NCBI GenBank assembly: GCA_903945325.1
Contig: CAJAVE010000111.1
Coordinates: forward strand, 1 to 47,861
Direction: 5' to 3'
DNA from: an uncultured beta proteobacterium
Lineage (GTDB): Bacteria > Pseudomonadota > Gammaproteobacteria > Burkholderiales > Burkholderiaceae_C
DNA: 47,861 bases
Under the pieces are notes generated by a model, which was not told the origin of the DNA, did not search any database, and saw only the letters and a list, made by a program, of their open reading frames with translations. The translations under genes were made by a program, and so were the position numbers. This document shows, piece by piece, positions 32,411 to 40,875 of this stretch. The stretch's first letter is position 1; every line of letters starts with the position of its first letter.

Positions 32411-33556
32411 TTAGCGAATAACAGCCAGTTTGGTCAGCTTGCCGCCGCGAATGGTTTGCAGTGTCAAAGCGCCATTCTTGATGTCACCCTTTTCGTCAAA
32501 CGAGATACTGCCGGTCACACCTTGGTAGTCTTTGGTGGCAGCCAGCACGGGCAGGTACTTGGCGGGGTCAGAAGAACCGGCCTTGACCATCGAAGCCACC
32601 ATCAGCTTCACGCCGTCATAGACGTAAGGTGCGTAGACTTGCACTTCGGCGCCAAACTTGGCCTTGAACTTGGCCTTGAATTCGGTTTGGGCTTTTTCGT
32701 ATGCGCTACCTGCTTCCACACCACCGGCTTCTGCGCAGTAGACCTGGTTGTCAGAGATAGCGTCCCCGCCGAGCTTGATCAGTTCGGTGGAGCAGATGCC
32801 ATCACCGCCCATGAACTTGGCGTTGATGCCCAGGGATTTCATCTGGCGCAGCATGGGGCCGGCAACGGCGTCCATACCGCCGAAGAACACCACGTCAGCC
32901 TTCTTGCCCTTGATGGTGGTCAGGATGGAATTGAAATCGGTAGCCTTGTCGGTGGTGAACTCTTTGGCCACCACGGTGCCGCCAGCGGCCAAAACGGCTT
33001 TGGAGAACTCTTCAGCCACGCCCTGGCCGTAAGCGGTACGGTCATCGATCACGGCAATGGACTTGCCCTTGAGTTCTTTGACAGCGTAACGGCCCAGCGT
33101 ACCACCGAGTTGTGTGTCGTCAGCCACCAGACGGAAGGCGGTCTTGAAGCCCTGGCGTGTGTACTTGGGGTTGGTAGCCGATGGGGAAACCTGGGGAATG
33201 CCAGCATCGCTGTACAGCTTGGAAGCGGGGATGGTGGTGCCGGAGTTCAGGTGGCCAATCACGCCGGCGACTTTTGCGTCCACCAGCTTCTGGGCAACTG
33301 CAGTGCCTTGCTTGGGATCAGCAGCGTCGTCTTCGGTCATCAGCTTCAGGGTAACCTTCTTGCCGCCGATGGTCACGCCAGCTGCGTTGAGTTCTTCAAC
33401 GGCCATTTTGGCGCCGTTTTCATTGTCTTTACCCAGGTGGGCGATAGCGCCGCTGGTTGGGCCAACGTGGGCGATCGTGACAACGGCTTGGGCAGAGGCA
33501 AAACCAGCAGACAGGGCCACAACCGCAGCCGCAACAACATTCAACTTCAACAGCAT
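32411..33556 (-). CDS. branched-chain amino-acid-type periplasmic binding protein
   Basis: A 381-aa LivJ-type periplasmic binding protein for amino acids or related ligands. The signal peptide is LKLNVVAAAVVALSAGFASA, cleaved before QAVVTIAHVGPTSG. Family features: GHLNSGTTIPASKLYSDAGI, SPSATNP and YAPYVYDGVKLM. It starts at ATG 33556 with GGAG eight bases before; the longer frame lacks a signal at its end. No permease or ATPase genes adjoin, so the protein is an orphan that works with a distant liv transporter. A good terminator follows. Strong codon usage suggests high expression. Confidence 0.93.
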   Translation of the reverse strand: MLLKLNVVAAAVVALSAGFASAQAVVTIAHVGPTSGAIAHLGKDNENGAKMAVEELNAAGVTIGGKKVTLKLMTEDDAADPKQGTAVAQKLVDAKVAGVIGHLNSGTTIPASKLYSDAGIPQVSPSATNPKYTRQGFKTAFRLVADDTQLGGTLGRYAVKELKGKSIAVIDDRTAYGQGVAEEFSKAVLAAGGTVVAKEFTTDKATDFNSILTTIKGKKADVVFFGGMDAVAGPMLRQMKSLGINAKFMGGDGICSTELIKLGGDAISDNQVYCAEAGGVEAGSAYEKAQTEFKAKFKAKFGAEVQVYAPYVYDGVKLMVASMVKAGSSDPAKYLPVLAATKDYQGVTGSISFDEKGDIKNGALTLQTIRGGKLTKLAVIR

Positions 33557-33652
33557 ATTTTCTCCAGTAAAAAGAAGATGTGGACACAAAGTGCCACTCC
33601 CCACACGATAGCGCATCTGAAAGGCCAAATGCCTAGGGAAGCTACCAATATC

Positions 33653-33672
33653 AGCCATTTATTCAAATGGCT
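33653..33672. promoter_or_regulatory. perfect palindrome upstream of the LivJ-type gene
   Basis: AGCCATTTATTCAAATGGCT is a stem of 8 bases with a 4-base loop, 97 bases before the start of the binding-protein gene and 65 after the previous stop. There is no T-run, so an operator is more likely than a terminator. Inference. Confidence 0.4.
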
Positions 33673-33736
33673 AATGCGCGATAAGCGACTCTAATGTGAT
33701 TCGGCACATCCGTGGTGCGATGCACGGGTGTATGCA

Positions 33737-34324
33737 CTAAATGAGTGTGGCCGCGAATCCGTTGACAGCGGTCACATCGGACGGCAGCACGGTGTAGGGA
33801 AGTTCTTCGCGCTTGAGGAGTTCGAGCATGCCGCGGTCAATGCTGCGGGCCTGTTCTTCATCCTGAAAGCGGCCGGTGCGGATGTATTTGCGGTCACCCC
33901 GCTCCACAAAGACGTTGACGTTGTTGCACTGGTTGTACCACTCCAGAATCTGCTTGCGGGTCTTCTCGATGTCGCAAATGTTGTCGAGGTAGTTTTCGTT
34001 GTAGTAGAGCACCTGGGGCAACGAGCATTCGGTGATCAGGAACTGTACCTGGCCGTCGAGCAGGCTGAGCATTTCAAATTGGCGCTGGGCGATGAAATAC
34101 TGGTTTTTCAACACCTCAAAATTCTGTTGCCACACCAGTGATTTGGCGAAATCGGGTATGACTTCAATGGTCTTTTCCCGCAGCTTCAGGAAGACGATGA
34201 TGGCCGAGGTGATGAGCGACTTGTCGCATCCCGGCCCACCAATGATGTTGATCACCTGGGTGGGGTAGAGCCGCATTTTGGCTTCTGGCAGGTAGTTGGC
34301 AACGGAGGTGTATTGGATGGACAT
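33737..34324 (-). CDS. P-loop ATPase/kinase-like protein of unknown function
   Basis: A 195-aa protein with a Walker A motif NIIGGPGCDKSLI at residues 27-39 (GxxGxxKS form with Cys-Asp before Lys). A possible Walker B-like strand is QFLITECSLPQVLYY, and the end has RTGRFQDEEQARSIDRGMLELL. The kind of Walker A and the length suit the AAA_28/NadR-kinase-like group, also seen in phages. I do not recognise a specific family. The ribosome-binding site before the ATG at 34324 is poor; an alternative is the ATG at 34276. It stands alone on its strand, 180 bases upstream of the LivJ-type gene. Confidence 0.65.
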   Translation of the reverse strand: MSIQYTSVANYLPEAKMRLYPTQVINIIGGPGCDKSLITSAIIVFLKLREKTIEVIPDFAKSLVWQQNFEVLKNQYFIAQRQFEMLSLLDGQVQFLITECSLPQVLYYNENYLDNICDIEKTRKQILEWYNQCNNVNVFVERGDRKYIRTGRFQDEEQARSIDRGMLELLKREELPYTVLPSDVTAVNGFAATLI

Positions 34325-34381
34325 AGGAGAACTTTTGCGTTTCAGACAGTTGAGATCAACGTAGTGCGCGCCGCCACGCGA

Positions 34382-35170
34382 TCAGCGAAACCGCCAGGTC
34401 AGACCCATCGTGGCTGTGGTTGTGCTGGTTTGAGGGCTTGCGTTGTCGTTATTGCGAAGGATGCCCAGTGCAAGGTCGAGATCCTTGGTGGGGGAATAGA
34501 TGGCGCCCAGCTGCACGAACTGGGTGGTTGTCGTGTCCCCCGCGCTGGAGACCGATTCGCTCCCCACTTCAAGCGCGAGCTTCCATTGTTCGTTGATGTC
34601 CCAGACCGGTGCGACGGATGTGCGCAGTGAATTGGACTGCGGGAGCAGGCTGGCAGCAGAAAACTCGTCGCGCCCCCCGGCCAGGTTGAAATGAATGGCG
34701 CCAAACGAAACCTCCTGCGAGAGGATCAAGGCCAGACCATAGGAGGTGGCCCCCGCGCCAAGACCGGCTGCTTCACCGCCTGAACTGACGGGCAGGCGTA
34801 TCTCTGGCTTGACAGCCAGACTGGTTCCACTGCCCTCATTCTCAAAGAACCGCCACTTAAGGCCCAGGGCAGTGTTGCCCAGGCCGTCGGCGTCCACGCC
34901 AGGGACATTGGAGCGAATCATGGTTGGGGACATGCCAAGGTATAGATCCAGCGACTCAGTGACTCCCAAGGTAAAGACCAGCGGCAGCGCGCGGGTTCGC
35001 GTGGTGTCTCCCGCCAGCGATGCCTGTTTGTCGACAAAGCCCACTTCGACCTGTTTGCCAGCGTCTCCCTGCGTGCCGGTGTCATCGGTAATCAATGGCT
35101 GCAATGCCAGCGCGGCGCTGGACAGGGTTGTGAACAGGGCTGCGACAAGGCAGGAGCGAATGAATAGCAT
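34382..35170 (-). CDS. outer-membrane beta-barrel protein
   Basis: A 262-aa exported protein: signal peptide LFIRSCLVAALFTTLSSAALA, then alternating beta strands typical of a 12-strand outer-membrane barrel (LPLVFTLGVTESLDLYLG, SYGLALILSQEVSFGAIHFN) and a C-terminal aromatic-ending strand MGLTWRFR. It resembles the phenol-degradation meta-pathway (PF13557)-like transporters. Ligand unknown. It lies 57 bases from the P-loop gene on the same strand. Confidence 0.82.
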   Translation of the reverse strand: MLFIRSCLVAALFTTLSSAALALQPLITDDTGTQGDAGKQVEVGFVDKQASLAGDTTRTRALPLVFTLGVTESLDLYLGMSPTMIRSNVPGVDADGLGNTALGLKWRFFENEGSGTSLAVKPEIRLPVSSGGEAAGLGAGATSYGLALILSQEVSFGAIHFNLAGGRDEFSAASLLPQSNSLRTSVAPVWDINEQWKLALEVGSESVSSAGDTTTTQFVQLGAIYSPTKDLDLALGILRNNDNASPQTSTTTATMGLTWRFR

Positions 35171-35230
35171 GTTTTTTTCCTGGCGAAAAGTGGGAGATAC
35201 CGCTATGAAGATGATACTGCCGCTTTCAGA

Positions 35231-36046
35231 CTACATGGCCTTGAACAGATGGGCGTAGAGGCGGCTCACCGCAAATTTTTCCTTCAAGCCACGCAGGGTC
35301 AGCGCGACCTTTCCCGCTTCGTCCCGGGTGACGGATTCAATGGCCAGGGCCCGCACCACGGTGCCACGGTGGATTTGCCAGAACACCTGGGTGTCAAGCT
35401 GCTCCAGCAGTTCCTTGAGCGGCGTGCGTATCAGGTATTCGCGCTCGGCGGCCAACACCCGCACGTACTTGTCAGCGGCTTCAAAACACAGCACGTCGCC
35501 CACCGGCACCATGCGGATGCTGTTGCCCACGCTGGCCTGTATCACGGTGAGCGGAGCCACACCAGCGGTTGCACCCGCTGCACTGGCGGCGCCCAGCAAT
35601 CCCCTCAGTTGATTCAGTGTCGCTTCGAAATTGATAGCGCCTTGCGCAGGTTTGGCAAGGGCTAGCTGTAGTTTCTCTATGGTTTTTGCAAGTCGTGCGG
35701 CTTGCAGGGGTTTGAGCAGGTAGTCCACCGCCTGGGCTTCAAAGGCCTGCACGGCGTATTGGTCATAGGCAGTCACAAACACCAGGGCCGGGAATGCCTT
35801 GCCAGCTGTCGGCCACTGCTCGGCCAATTCAGCTGCAGCTTCCAGCCCGCTCATGCCAGGCATGCGAATATCGAAGAACAGCACGTCAGGTTGCAGTGCC
35901 AGAGTCTGGCGCACGGCAGACGCACCATCTCCCACGCTGGCCACGATGTTGAGGGCGGGCCAGGCGCGCGCCAGTTCGACCTGTAGTGCCTGGGCCAGCA
36001 GGGGTTCGTCTTCGGCAATCAGGGCGGTTGGCGTGTTGTTGCTCAT
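35231..36046 (-). CDS. LytR/AlgR-type response regulator
   Basis: A 271-aa transcription factor with an N-terminal receiver domain (phospho-acceptor D59 in LFFDIRMPGMSG, acidic pocket AEDE at 11-14) and a C-terminal LytTR DNA-binding domain (about 170-268; EYLIRTPLKELLEQLD, FWQIHRGTVV). The linker at about 125-145 (KLQLALAKPAQGAINF) is encoded by a stretch resembling the interspersed repeat. It is coupled to the sensor-kinase gene (ATGA overlap). Confidence 0.93.
   Translation of the reverse strand: MSNNTPTALIAEDEPLLAQALQVELARAWPALNIVASVGDGASAVRQTLALQPDVLFFDIRMPGMSGLEAAAELAEQWPTAGKAFPALVFVTAYDQYAVQAFEAQAVDYLLKPLQAARLAKTIEKLQLALAKPAQGAINFEATLNQLRGLLGAASAAGATAGVAPLTVIQASVGNSIRMVPVGDVLCFEAADKYVRVLAAEREYLIRTPLKELLEQLDTQVFWQIHRGTVVRALAIESVTRDEAGKVALTLRGLKEKFAVSRLYAHLFKAM
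35629..35675 (-). repeat. degenerate repeat-like stretch within the LytTR regulator gene
   Basis: Minus-strand reading: CTACAGCTAGCCCTTGCC, then CTGCGCAAGGCGCTATC, similar to CTCTAGCCCCCG...TGCGCAAGCAGCTATC of the family. It encodes the interdomain linker. The match is partial and could be chance. Confidence 0.35.
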
Positions 36047-37092
36047 GTTTGAAAGGGAAAATGGATGCTAACCCGCGTGCCGACTGCGTGACCAGCTATA
36101 AATTCAATAGTACCCTTGGAGCCGTAAACTGCAGCCAGTCGCTCGCGTATCTGTTGCACCCCAAAGCCTTTGTCCGGCGCGGCAGGGTGTGTAAAAGCTG
36201 GGTCTGCGGGGTCAAAGCCCATGCCGGTGTCGGCCACTTCCAGCACCAGGGTGTCGCCTTCCCGGCGTGCGCTGATGCTCAGGCGTCCGCCTTCAACCTT
36301 GGGCTCCAGCCCGTGCTGGATGCTGTTTTCTACCAGAGGTTGCAGCAACAGCGTGGGCACGTGGTGTTGGGCCAAATCGGTTGGCAGGTCCAGCGTGTAC
36401 CGCAGCCGTGGCCCCATGCGCACCGTCATCAGCTCCAGGTAGTCGTGCAGCCGGTCAAATTCGCGCTGCAGCGGGTGGGTGCTGGCGCGTGATGCGCTCA
36501 GTGTTGCGCGCAGGTAGGCAATGATGTGGTCCAGCATGTCCTGTGCGCGGGTGGCGTCCAGCCCAATGAGCATGCGCAGGTTGGCCAGGGTGTTGAACAG
36601 CATGTGGGGCTCCAGCTGGGCCTCCAGCAGCTTGAGCCGGGCTTCGGTGGCCAGGCGGGTAGCCTCGTTCACTTTTTGCTCCAGGTGCGCGCTACGGCCC
36701 CGGCTGTAAAAGTAGTAGGTGACGATGACGCCGATGATTGCGGATACCAAGCCCGACAGGATGAGCTGCCTGCGTGATGCGCCAGCCCAGCTCGACCAGC
36801 CAAACCACGTGTCTGCCATGGTGACGCCGATCACGTAACCCAGCGCAATGCCCACCACCGGCAGCAGCATGCCCCATAGACCGGTTGGCCAGCCAGTGGC
36901 CCTGGCTGAGGGGGAGAGTTCTGCCCCAAAGTCGATCAGTAGCCACGTGGTCAGGCCAATGGATAGCGAGTAGACCAGGCCAATTTCATAGGGCTGCTCA
37001 GGTCGAAAGGCATAGTGCAGTGCGGCAATGGCCAGGCAGAACGCCATTGTTTGCAGGCCGCTGCGCAGTTTGGCCAGCCAGTCGATCCTCAT
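36043..37092 (-). CDS. LytS-type sensor histidine kinase
   Basis: A 349-aa membrane kinase. Four TM segments occupy about 13-130 with short loops, so it likely senses at the membrane. The PF06580 dimerisation domain has LLEAQLEPHMLFNTLANL (H163); the HATPase_c domain has LVENSIQHGL, GMGFDP and GFGVQQIRERL. QPHFLFN is normal, and here E-P-H-M replaces it, still with the His. Its stop overlaps the regulator start, and its start overlaps the 2TM gene's stop. The last residues are encoded by a repeat-like stretch. Confidence 0.93.
   Translation of the reverse strand: MRIDWLAKLRSGLQTMAFCLAIAALHYAFRPEQPYEIGLVYSLSIGLTTWLLIDFGAELSPSARATGWPTGLWGMLLPVVGIALGYVIGVTMADTWFGWSSWAGASRRQLILSGLVSAIIGVIVTYYFYSRGRSAHLEQKVNEATRLATEARLKLLEAQLEPHMLFNTLANLRMLIGLDATRAQDMLDHIIAYLRATLSASRASTHPLQREFDRLHDYLELMTVRMGPRLRYTLDLPTDLAQHHVPTLLLQPLVENSIQHGLEPKVEGGRLSISARREGDTLVLEVADTGMGFDPADPAFTHPAAPDKGFGVQQIRERLAAVYGSKGTIEFIAGHAVGTRVSIHFPFQT
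36066..36113 (+). repeat. degenerate repeat-like stretch within the LytS gene end
   Basis: TGCTAACCCGCGTGCCGA, then CTGCGTGACCAGCTATAAA and TTCAATAGTAC follow the family order, with an AGCTAT...ATAGT hairpin. It covers the codons for TIEFIAGHAVGTRVSIHF. The following G-T-x-V motif is typical of HATPase ends, so the match may be partly chance. Confidence 0.4.
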
Positions 37093-37400
37093 GGCTGGTT
37101 GCGCCGGTCTTGCTCGCGCTGAAGGCGCTCACGCTCCTTTTGAACCATGCCTTCACGCAAATCACCGCCGGGACCCAATAACCAGACGGATGCTCCGTGC
37201 AGCGCCAGCCCAAGCCCCCATCCCAGCAAGGGTTTGATGGACCACGCGCGCTGGCCCCAACCGATATCGGACATGGCCAACAGGAAGAGGTTGACGGCAA
37301 TGTATACCGCAGCATGGAAGTACCAGCCCAGCTTGGCCCCCGCACGCTTGCGGGCAAGGCGGTCCAGTTCTTCGGGTGTCATCGGTGTGTGGGTTGCCAT
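37089..37400 (-). CDS. 2TM-domain protein, first gene of the LytS/LytR operon
   Basis: A 103-aa protein of the 2TM-domain family (PF13239): a RAGAKLGWYFHAAVYIAVN first helix and a second hydrophobic stretch LGWGLGLALHGASVWLLG, with a charged tail QKERERLQREQDRR. Small 2TM proteins of this type commonly precede LytS/LytR-like genes and may be parts of the sensing unit. Start at ATG 37400; the longer frame lacks support. The stop overlaps the kinase start (ATGA), so three genes are coupled: 2TM, kinase, regulator. Confidence 0.85.
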   Translation of the reverse strand: MATHTPMTPEELDRLARKRAGAKLGWYFHAAVYIAVNLFLLAMSDIGWGQRAWSIKPLLGWGLGLALHGASVWLLGPGGDLREGMVQKERERLQREQDRRNQP

Positions 37401-37545
37401 AGTGCGTTGGATTTTAAAGTGACAGCCAGAGTCTGGTCGCCATTGCGCGCGCTGAGAAATGCTTTGCGACGGGACCGTGGCTAGCCAACGCCAAACGCGC
37501 CTGGCGCGCGCCAAATGCAGCACTGCATTGGGATCAACACGGTGA

Positions 37546-38985
37546 TCAATACCGCACCAGGCTGCGGTACACCAGCTTGGTGCTGCCCTCGGCGGGGACG
37601 CTGATTTTCCAGATTGCAGTGTTGCTAGAGCCCTTGCTGTGGGGGTGACTCTCGCTCAGCACCTGCCAGTCGCCGGGCATGGGCTCCTGCACGGTCACCA
37701 CCACGGCCTCTTTCTTGGCATTCTTGAGCACGACTTCATAGCCGCTTTCGAACATGTAGTTGTATTTGCCACTGCCCCCCAGTTTCTTGAAGTCGGTCTG
37801 CTTTTTATCAGCGGTTACGTCAAAGGCGTCGCCTAGTTTTAGACGGACTTTCTCGTTTTTGGCTGTGTGGTCCACCCGGTCTTCGCCGATGAACTGGGCG
37901 TTGCCCGCACCGTCTTTCTTGTAGACGCGGATGATGCCCCTGGGCAGGGGCATGCCCAAATGCGCGCTTTCCTTGTTGTCAAATTCGACGAACACCCCCA
38001 CCTTGATCTTCTGGCCCAGTTCGCCATAGCTGCTCTGGTAGTAGTAATCGTTGCCCTTGAGCAGCAGCTCCTTGCGGGCCGGCACGCCGGACGCAGACAG
38101 CAGCGCCACCTGCTTGGTCTGGTTCTCGGCAATGGTGGTGGGGCGGCCCAGCGTGTACAGGTGGTACTCAAACAGAGACTCTTCGGCCATGTCCCGGCTG
38201 GCCTTGGCCATGGGTGCAGCTGACATCGCCATGGGGCGAGCGCCGCCTAGCAGCACCGGCGTCACCTGGTTGACATCACCGGCCACCAGCTGCAACTTGG
38301 CGTTTCGGTAAGTGGCGCCACTGGTGTTGGTGAGCGTGACCCAGCCCGAGATATCGAGTTTGTCGTCGCTGGCGTTGAGCTCGACCACGTAGTCGGCCTT
38401 CCAGGCCAGGCCGCCGGTCAGGTAGCTCAGTTCCACGTCCTGCTGCGCGCTGCCCGTGTTGTCCAGTGCCATGACCAGGGTTGGGCGGTCGCGCAGGTTG
38501 GGCGGCACGTCGCTGTAGACGATGCGCCCGGGGATGCCGGTCTCTATGCGCTGGCCAATCTTCAGCACCACGCCGTTGTTGGCCGACAGCACCTGCGCCT
38601 GCTCGGTGGTCTCTGCACCCGTGGCGGGGTTGGTGCGAATGATGCTGACCGTGCGGTTGACATATTTCTCCAATAGCTTTTGCGGCGTCAGCAGGTCAAA
38701 GTCGAAGTTCTGCTCCAGCACCGACAGGCTGCCTGGTGCGCTGACGCTGCGTAGCAGGGCTGTTTCCGGTCGCATACGGGCGCTGACGTCGCGAAACGCC
38801 AGTGCGGATGCTCCACGCGGAAGTTGTAACTTGCGCTGGTCTTTGATCAATGCCAGGTTCTCGTTGTAAATGGTGACCGCCACCTCCCGTTGATCCGCAA
38901 GTGTGCTGCGTTGCTCTTCAGTTTGCGCAAGGGCTTGTGACAGGGTGGTGAGTACAAAAAGGGACGTGATCAGTGAGTGGCGCAT
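37546..38985 (-). CDS. exported DUF4139-domain protein
   Basis: A 479-aa exported protein. Signal peptide MRHSLITSLFVLTTLSQALA, then a beta-rich sequence of the DUF4139 family (VTIYNENLALIKDQRKLQLP, GLAWKADYVVELNASDDKL, and the ending WKISVPAEGSTKLVYRSLVRY). The family occurs widely in proteobacteria and its function is unknown; most members are periplasmic or surface proteins. Start taken at ATG 38985. It is divergent from uppP; the 176-bp gap has CTCACA (39082) and TGTGAG (39101) as a small inverted repeat. Confidence 0.9.
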   Translation of the reverse strand: MRHSLITSLFVLTTLSQALAQTEEQRSTLADQREVAVTIYNENLALIKDQRKLQLPRGASALAFRDVSARMRPETALLRSVSAPGSLSVLEQNFDFDLLTPQKLLEKYVNRTVSIIRTNPATGAETTEQAQVLSANNGVVLKIGQRIETGIPGRIVYSDVPPNLRDRPTLVMALDNTGSAQQDVELSYLTGGLAWKADYVVELNASDDKLDISGWVTLTNTSGATYRNAKLQLVAGDVNQVTPVLLGGARPMAMSAAPMAKASRDMAEESLFEYHLYTLGRPTTIAENQTKQVALLSASGVPARKELLLKGNDYYYQSSYGELGQKIKVGVFVEFDNKESAHLGMPLPRGIIRVYKKDGAGNAQFIGEDRVDHTAKNEKVRLKLGDAFDVTADKKQTDFKKLGGSGKYNYMFESGYEVVLKNAKKEAVVVTVQEPMPGDWQVLSESHPHSKGSSNTAIWKISVPAEGSTKLVYRSLVRY

Positions 38986-39161
38986 GGTGGTTGAGCGGGT
39001 AGATAGGTTGTGTCCGAACGCTGCAATGTATGCCAAGCTTGCCCGGGGAGCAATGGCCGTTTTGATACCGGGTGAAGCTGACTCACAAGCGCTATGAATA
39101 TGTGAGCGGTCTGCGCAGATAATACGGGGGCGAATGGCATTATTAATTCAGGGAGATTGAG

Positions 39162-39995
39162 TTGGACATTGCATTGCTGATCAAAGCCGTCATCATGGGC
39201 GTCGTCGAGGGGCTGACTGAGTTTCTGCCCATCTCCAGTACCGGTCATTTGATTCTGGCGGGAGCCTTGCTGGGGTTTGACGATGACAAGGCCAAGGTGT
39301 TTGACATCGCCATCCAGACCGGCGCCATTTTTGCGGTCATTCTGGTGTACTGGCAAAAAATTCGCACCACGCTGGTGGACCTGCCCACGCAACGGCAGGC
39401 CCAACAATTTGCGCTCAACGTGCTGATTGCTTTCCTGCCAGCCGTGGTTCTGGGCCTGCTGTTTGGCAAGGTCATCAAGGCGCATCTGTTTACGCCCGTC
39501 GTCGTGGCGACGACCTTCATTGTGGGCGGCTTCATCATCCTGTGGGCGGAGAAACGCCAGGCTGCGGGGGGCACTGCAGTGCGCATTACCGATACGGATG
39601 ACATGACCTGGAAAGACGCTTTGAAGGTCGGCCTGGTTCAGTGTCTGGCCATGATTCCGGGTACCAGTCGCAGCGGTGCGACGATTATTGGTGGAATGCT
39701 GCTGGGCCTGTCACGCAAGGCCGCAACCGACTTCTCGTTCTACTTGGCTATTCCCACACTCATCGGCGCGGGCGGCTACAGCCTTTACAAGGAGCGCGCC
39801 CTCCTCAGCTTGGCTGATGTGCCGATGTTTTCGGTGGGGCTGGTGGTGTCGTTCCTGAGTGCCTGGGTCTGTGTGCGCTGGTTGCTGCGCTTCATTGCCA
39901 GCCACAGCTTTACCGGTTTTGCGTATTACCGCATTGCGTTCGGCATCGTCGTGCTGTTCACGGCATGGACGGGCACGGTGCGCTGGGCGGCTTGA
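39162..39995 (+). CDS. uppP: undecaprenyl-diphosphatase (bacitracin resistance)
   Basis: A 277-aa inner-membrane enzyme recycling the lipid carrier undecaprenyl diphosphate for peptidoglycan synthesis. The two active-site motifs are [14 protein letters not shown] (16-29) and [10 protein letters not shown] (near 165), with about eight TM segments. The start is a TTG at 39162 supported by AGGGAG six bases upstream, and no ATG fits the family's N-terminus [10 protein letters not shown]. The TTG may hold expression down. Divergent from the DUF4139 gene. Confidence 0.96.
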   Translation: MDIALLIKAVIMGVVEGLTEFLPISSTGHLILAGALLGFDDDKAKVFDIAIQTGAIFAVILVYWQKIRTTLVDLPTQRQAQQFALNVLIAFLPAVVLGLLFGKVIKAHLFTPVVVATTFIVGGFIILWAEKRQAAGGTAVRITDTDDMTWKDALKVGLVQCLAMIPGTSRSGATIIGGMLLGLSRKAATDFSFYLAIPTLIGAGGYSLYKERALLSLADVPMFSVGLVVSFLSAWVCVRWLLRFIASHSFTGFAYYRIAFGIVVLFTAWTGTVRWAA

Positions 39996-40003
39996 TAGCC
40001 CGG

Positions 40004-40714
40004 TTATCCTTTGCCGACGGTCAGCAGGCCTGCTGTATTGTGCGGCGGCTTGCTTGGGTCGGACTCGGTTAGACCCGAAAAGGTATTTTGCTGGGTTGCC
40101 TGACCCAAGACCGCGTTCCCATTGGCGTCAAACTGGCTAAGTGCCAGGACCAGTTGGCGGGTCAGGTTCGATGCAACGACTGGTGCCGTCGTTCGCAAGA
40201 CAGCCGTGTCGCCGCCATCGGCAGAGACGTCCGCTCCCTTGAGCAACGGGTTATTTCCGAAGTGAGCCATTGCGTCTACCAGGCCAGCAACGTCCAACTG
40301 CATGTCGGTGGGCGCGACCGTCAGCTCGGATCGTGTTGCCGCGGTGTGCTGGGGCTTGTCCGATGGGAGCCAGACATCGGCCAGCACCGGGAGTTGCCGG
40401 TTTTTGAATGGGTCGCTCGAAACCAGGCCGATTGTGCCGGCATCGTAACTGTCACCCGTGCCATCAGATGCAAGTGCGGTCCAGACTTTCAGGTCGGCAA
40501 AGTTAATGTCTGTGTTGATGGGGCGGCTGTCATAGCCCGTGCCCAGATCTGACAGCAATTGGTAACCGCTGCTGACATTGTTGTCGCCGGGAAGCAGGGT
40601 TGCATCCACCAACCGCTCTGAGCCGTGGTCGACGCTGCCATCGTGCTTGCGTTTCAATACCAGGAACCCATCTCCGGGATCTGTCCAGCCCGTGACGCTT
40701 GCTGCTTCGGTCAT
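40004..40714 (-). CDS. eroded RTX-type calcium-binding protein fragment
   Basis: A 236-aa protein without signal peptide. Residues 8-80 follow the order of the C-terminal calcium-binding modules found in giant type-I-secreted adhesins: GWTDPGDGFLVLKRKHDG for the usual G-D-G-F-L-x-L-D-x-N-G-D-G, HGSERLVDATLL for SELFGD-x-x-LL, then GYQLLSDL and FADLKVWTALASDGTGD. Most Ca-binding Asp are lost. The rest is of unknown function with a TVGKG end. It may be a relic of a larger gene or a small adapted protein. Converges on uppP with an 8-base gap. Confidence 0.55.
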   Translation of the reverse strand: MTEAASVTGWTDPGDGFLVLKRKHDGSVDHGSERLVDATLLPGDNNVSSGYQLLSDLGTGYDSRPINTDINFADLKVWTALASDGTGDSYDAGTIGLVSSDPFKNRQLPVLADVWLPSDKPQHTAATRSELTVAPTDMQLDVAGLVDAMAHFGNNPLLKGADVSADGGDTAVLRTTAPVVASNLTRQLVLALSQFDANGNAVLGQATQQNTFSGLTESDPSKPPHNTAGLLTVGKG

Positions 40715-40875
40715 GGCGTCTTCAAGCTGCTTTCAGCGACTGGTTGAAATGGGGTGACAAACACGGGTTCAAATCGGTAGATTGGTTTGCGCACAATGCT
40801 ACCGACATTGCGGAATACTGTGCAGCTATTCGTTGACCTGCAGTCCGCATTCTCAAAACTGTCCGCAAAGGCAGC

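Noticed and set aside
39082..39106. CTCACA/TGTGAG inverted repeat as a CRP site upstream of uppP
   Set aside because: The CRP site order is TGTGA then TCACA; here the order is reversed and spacing is 13.
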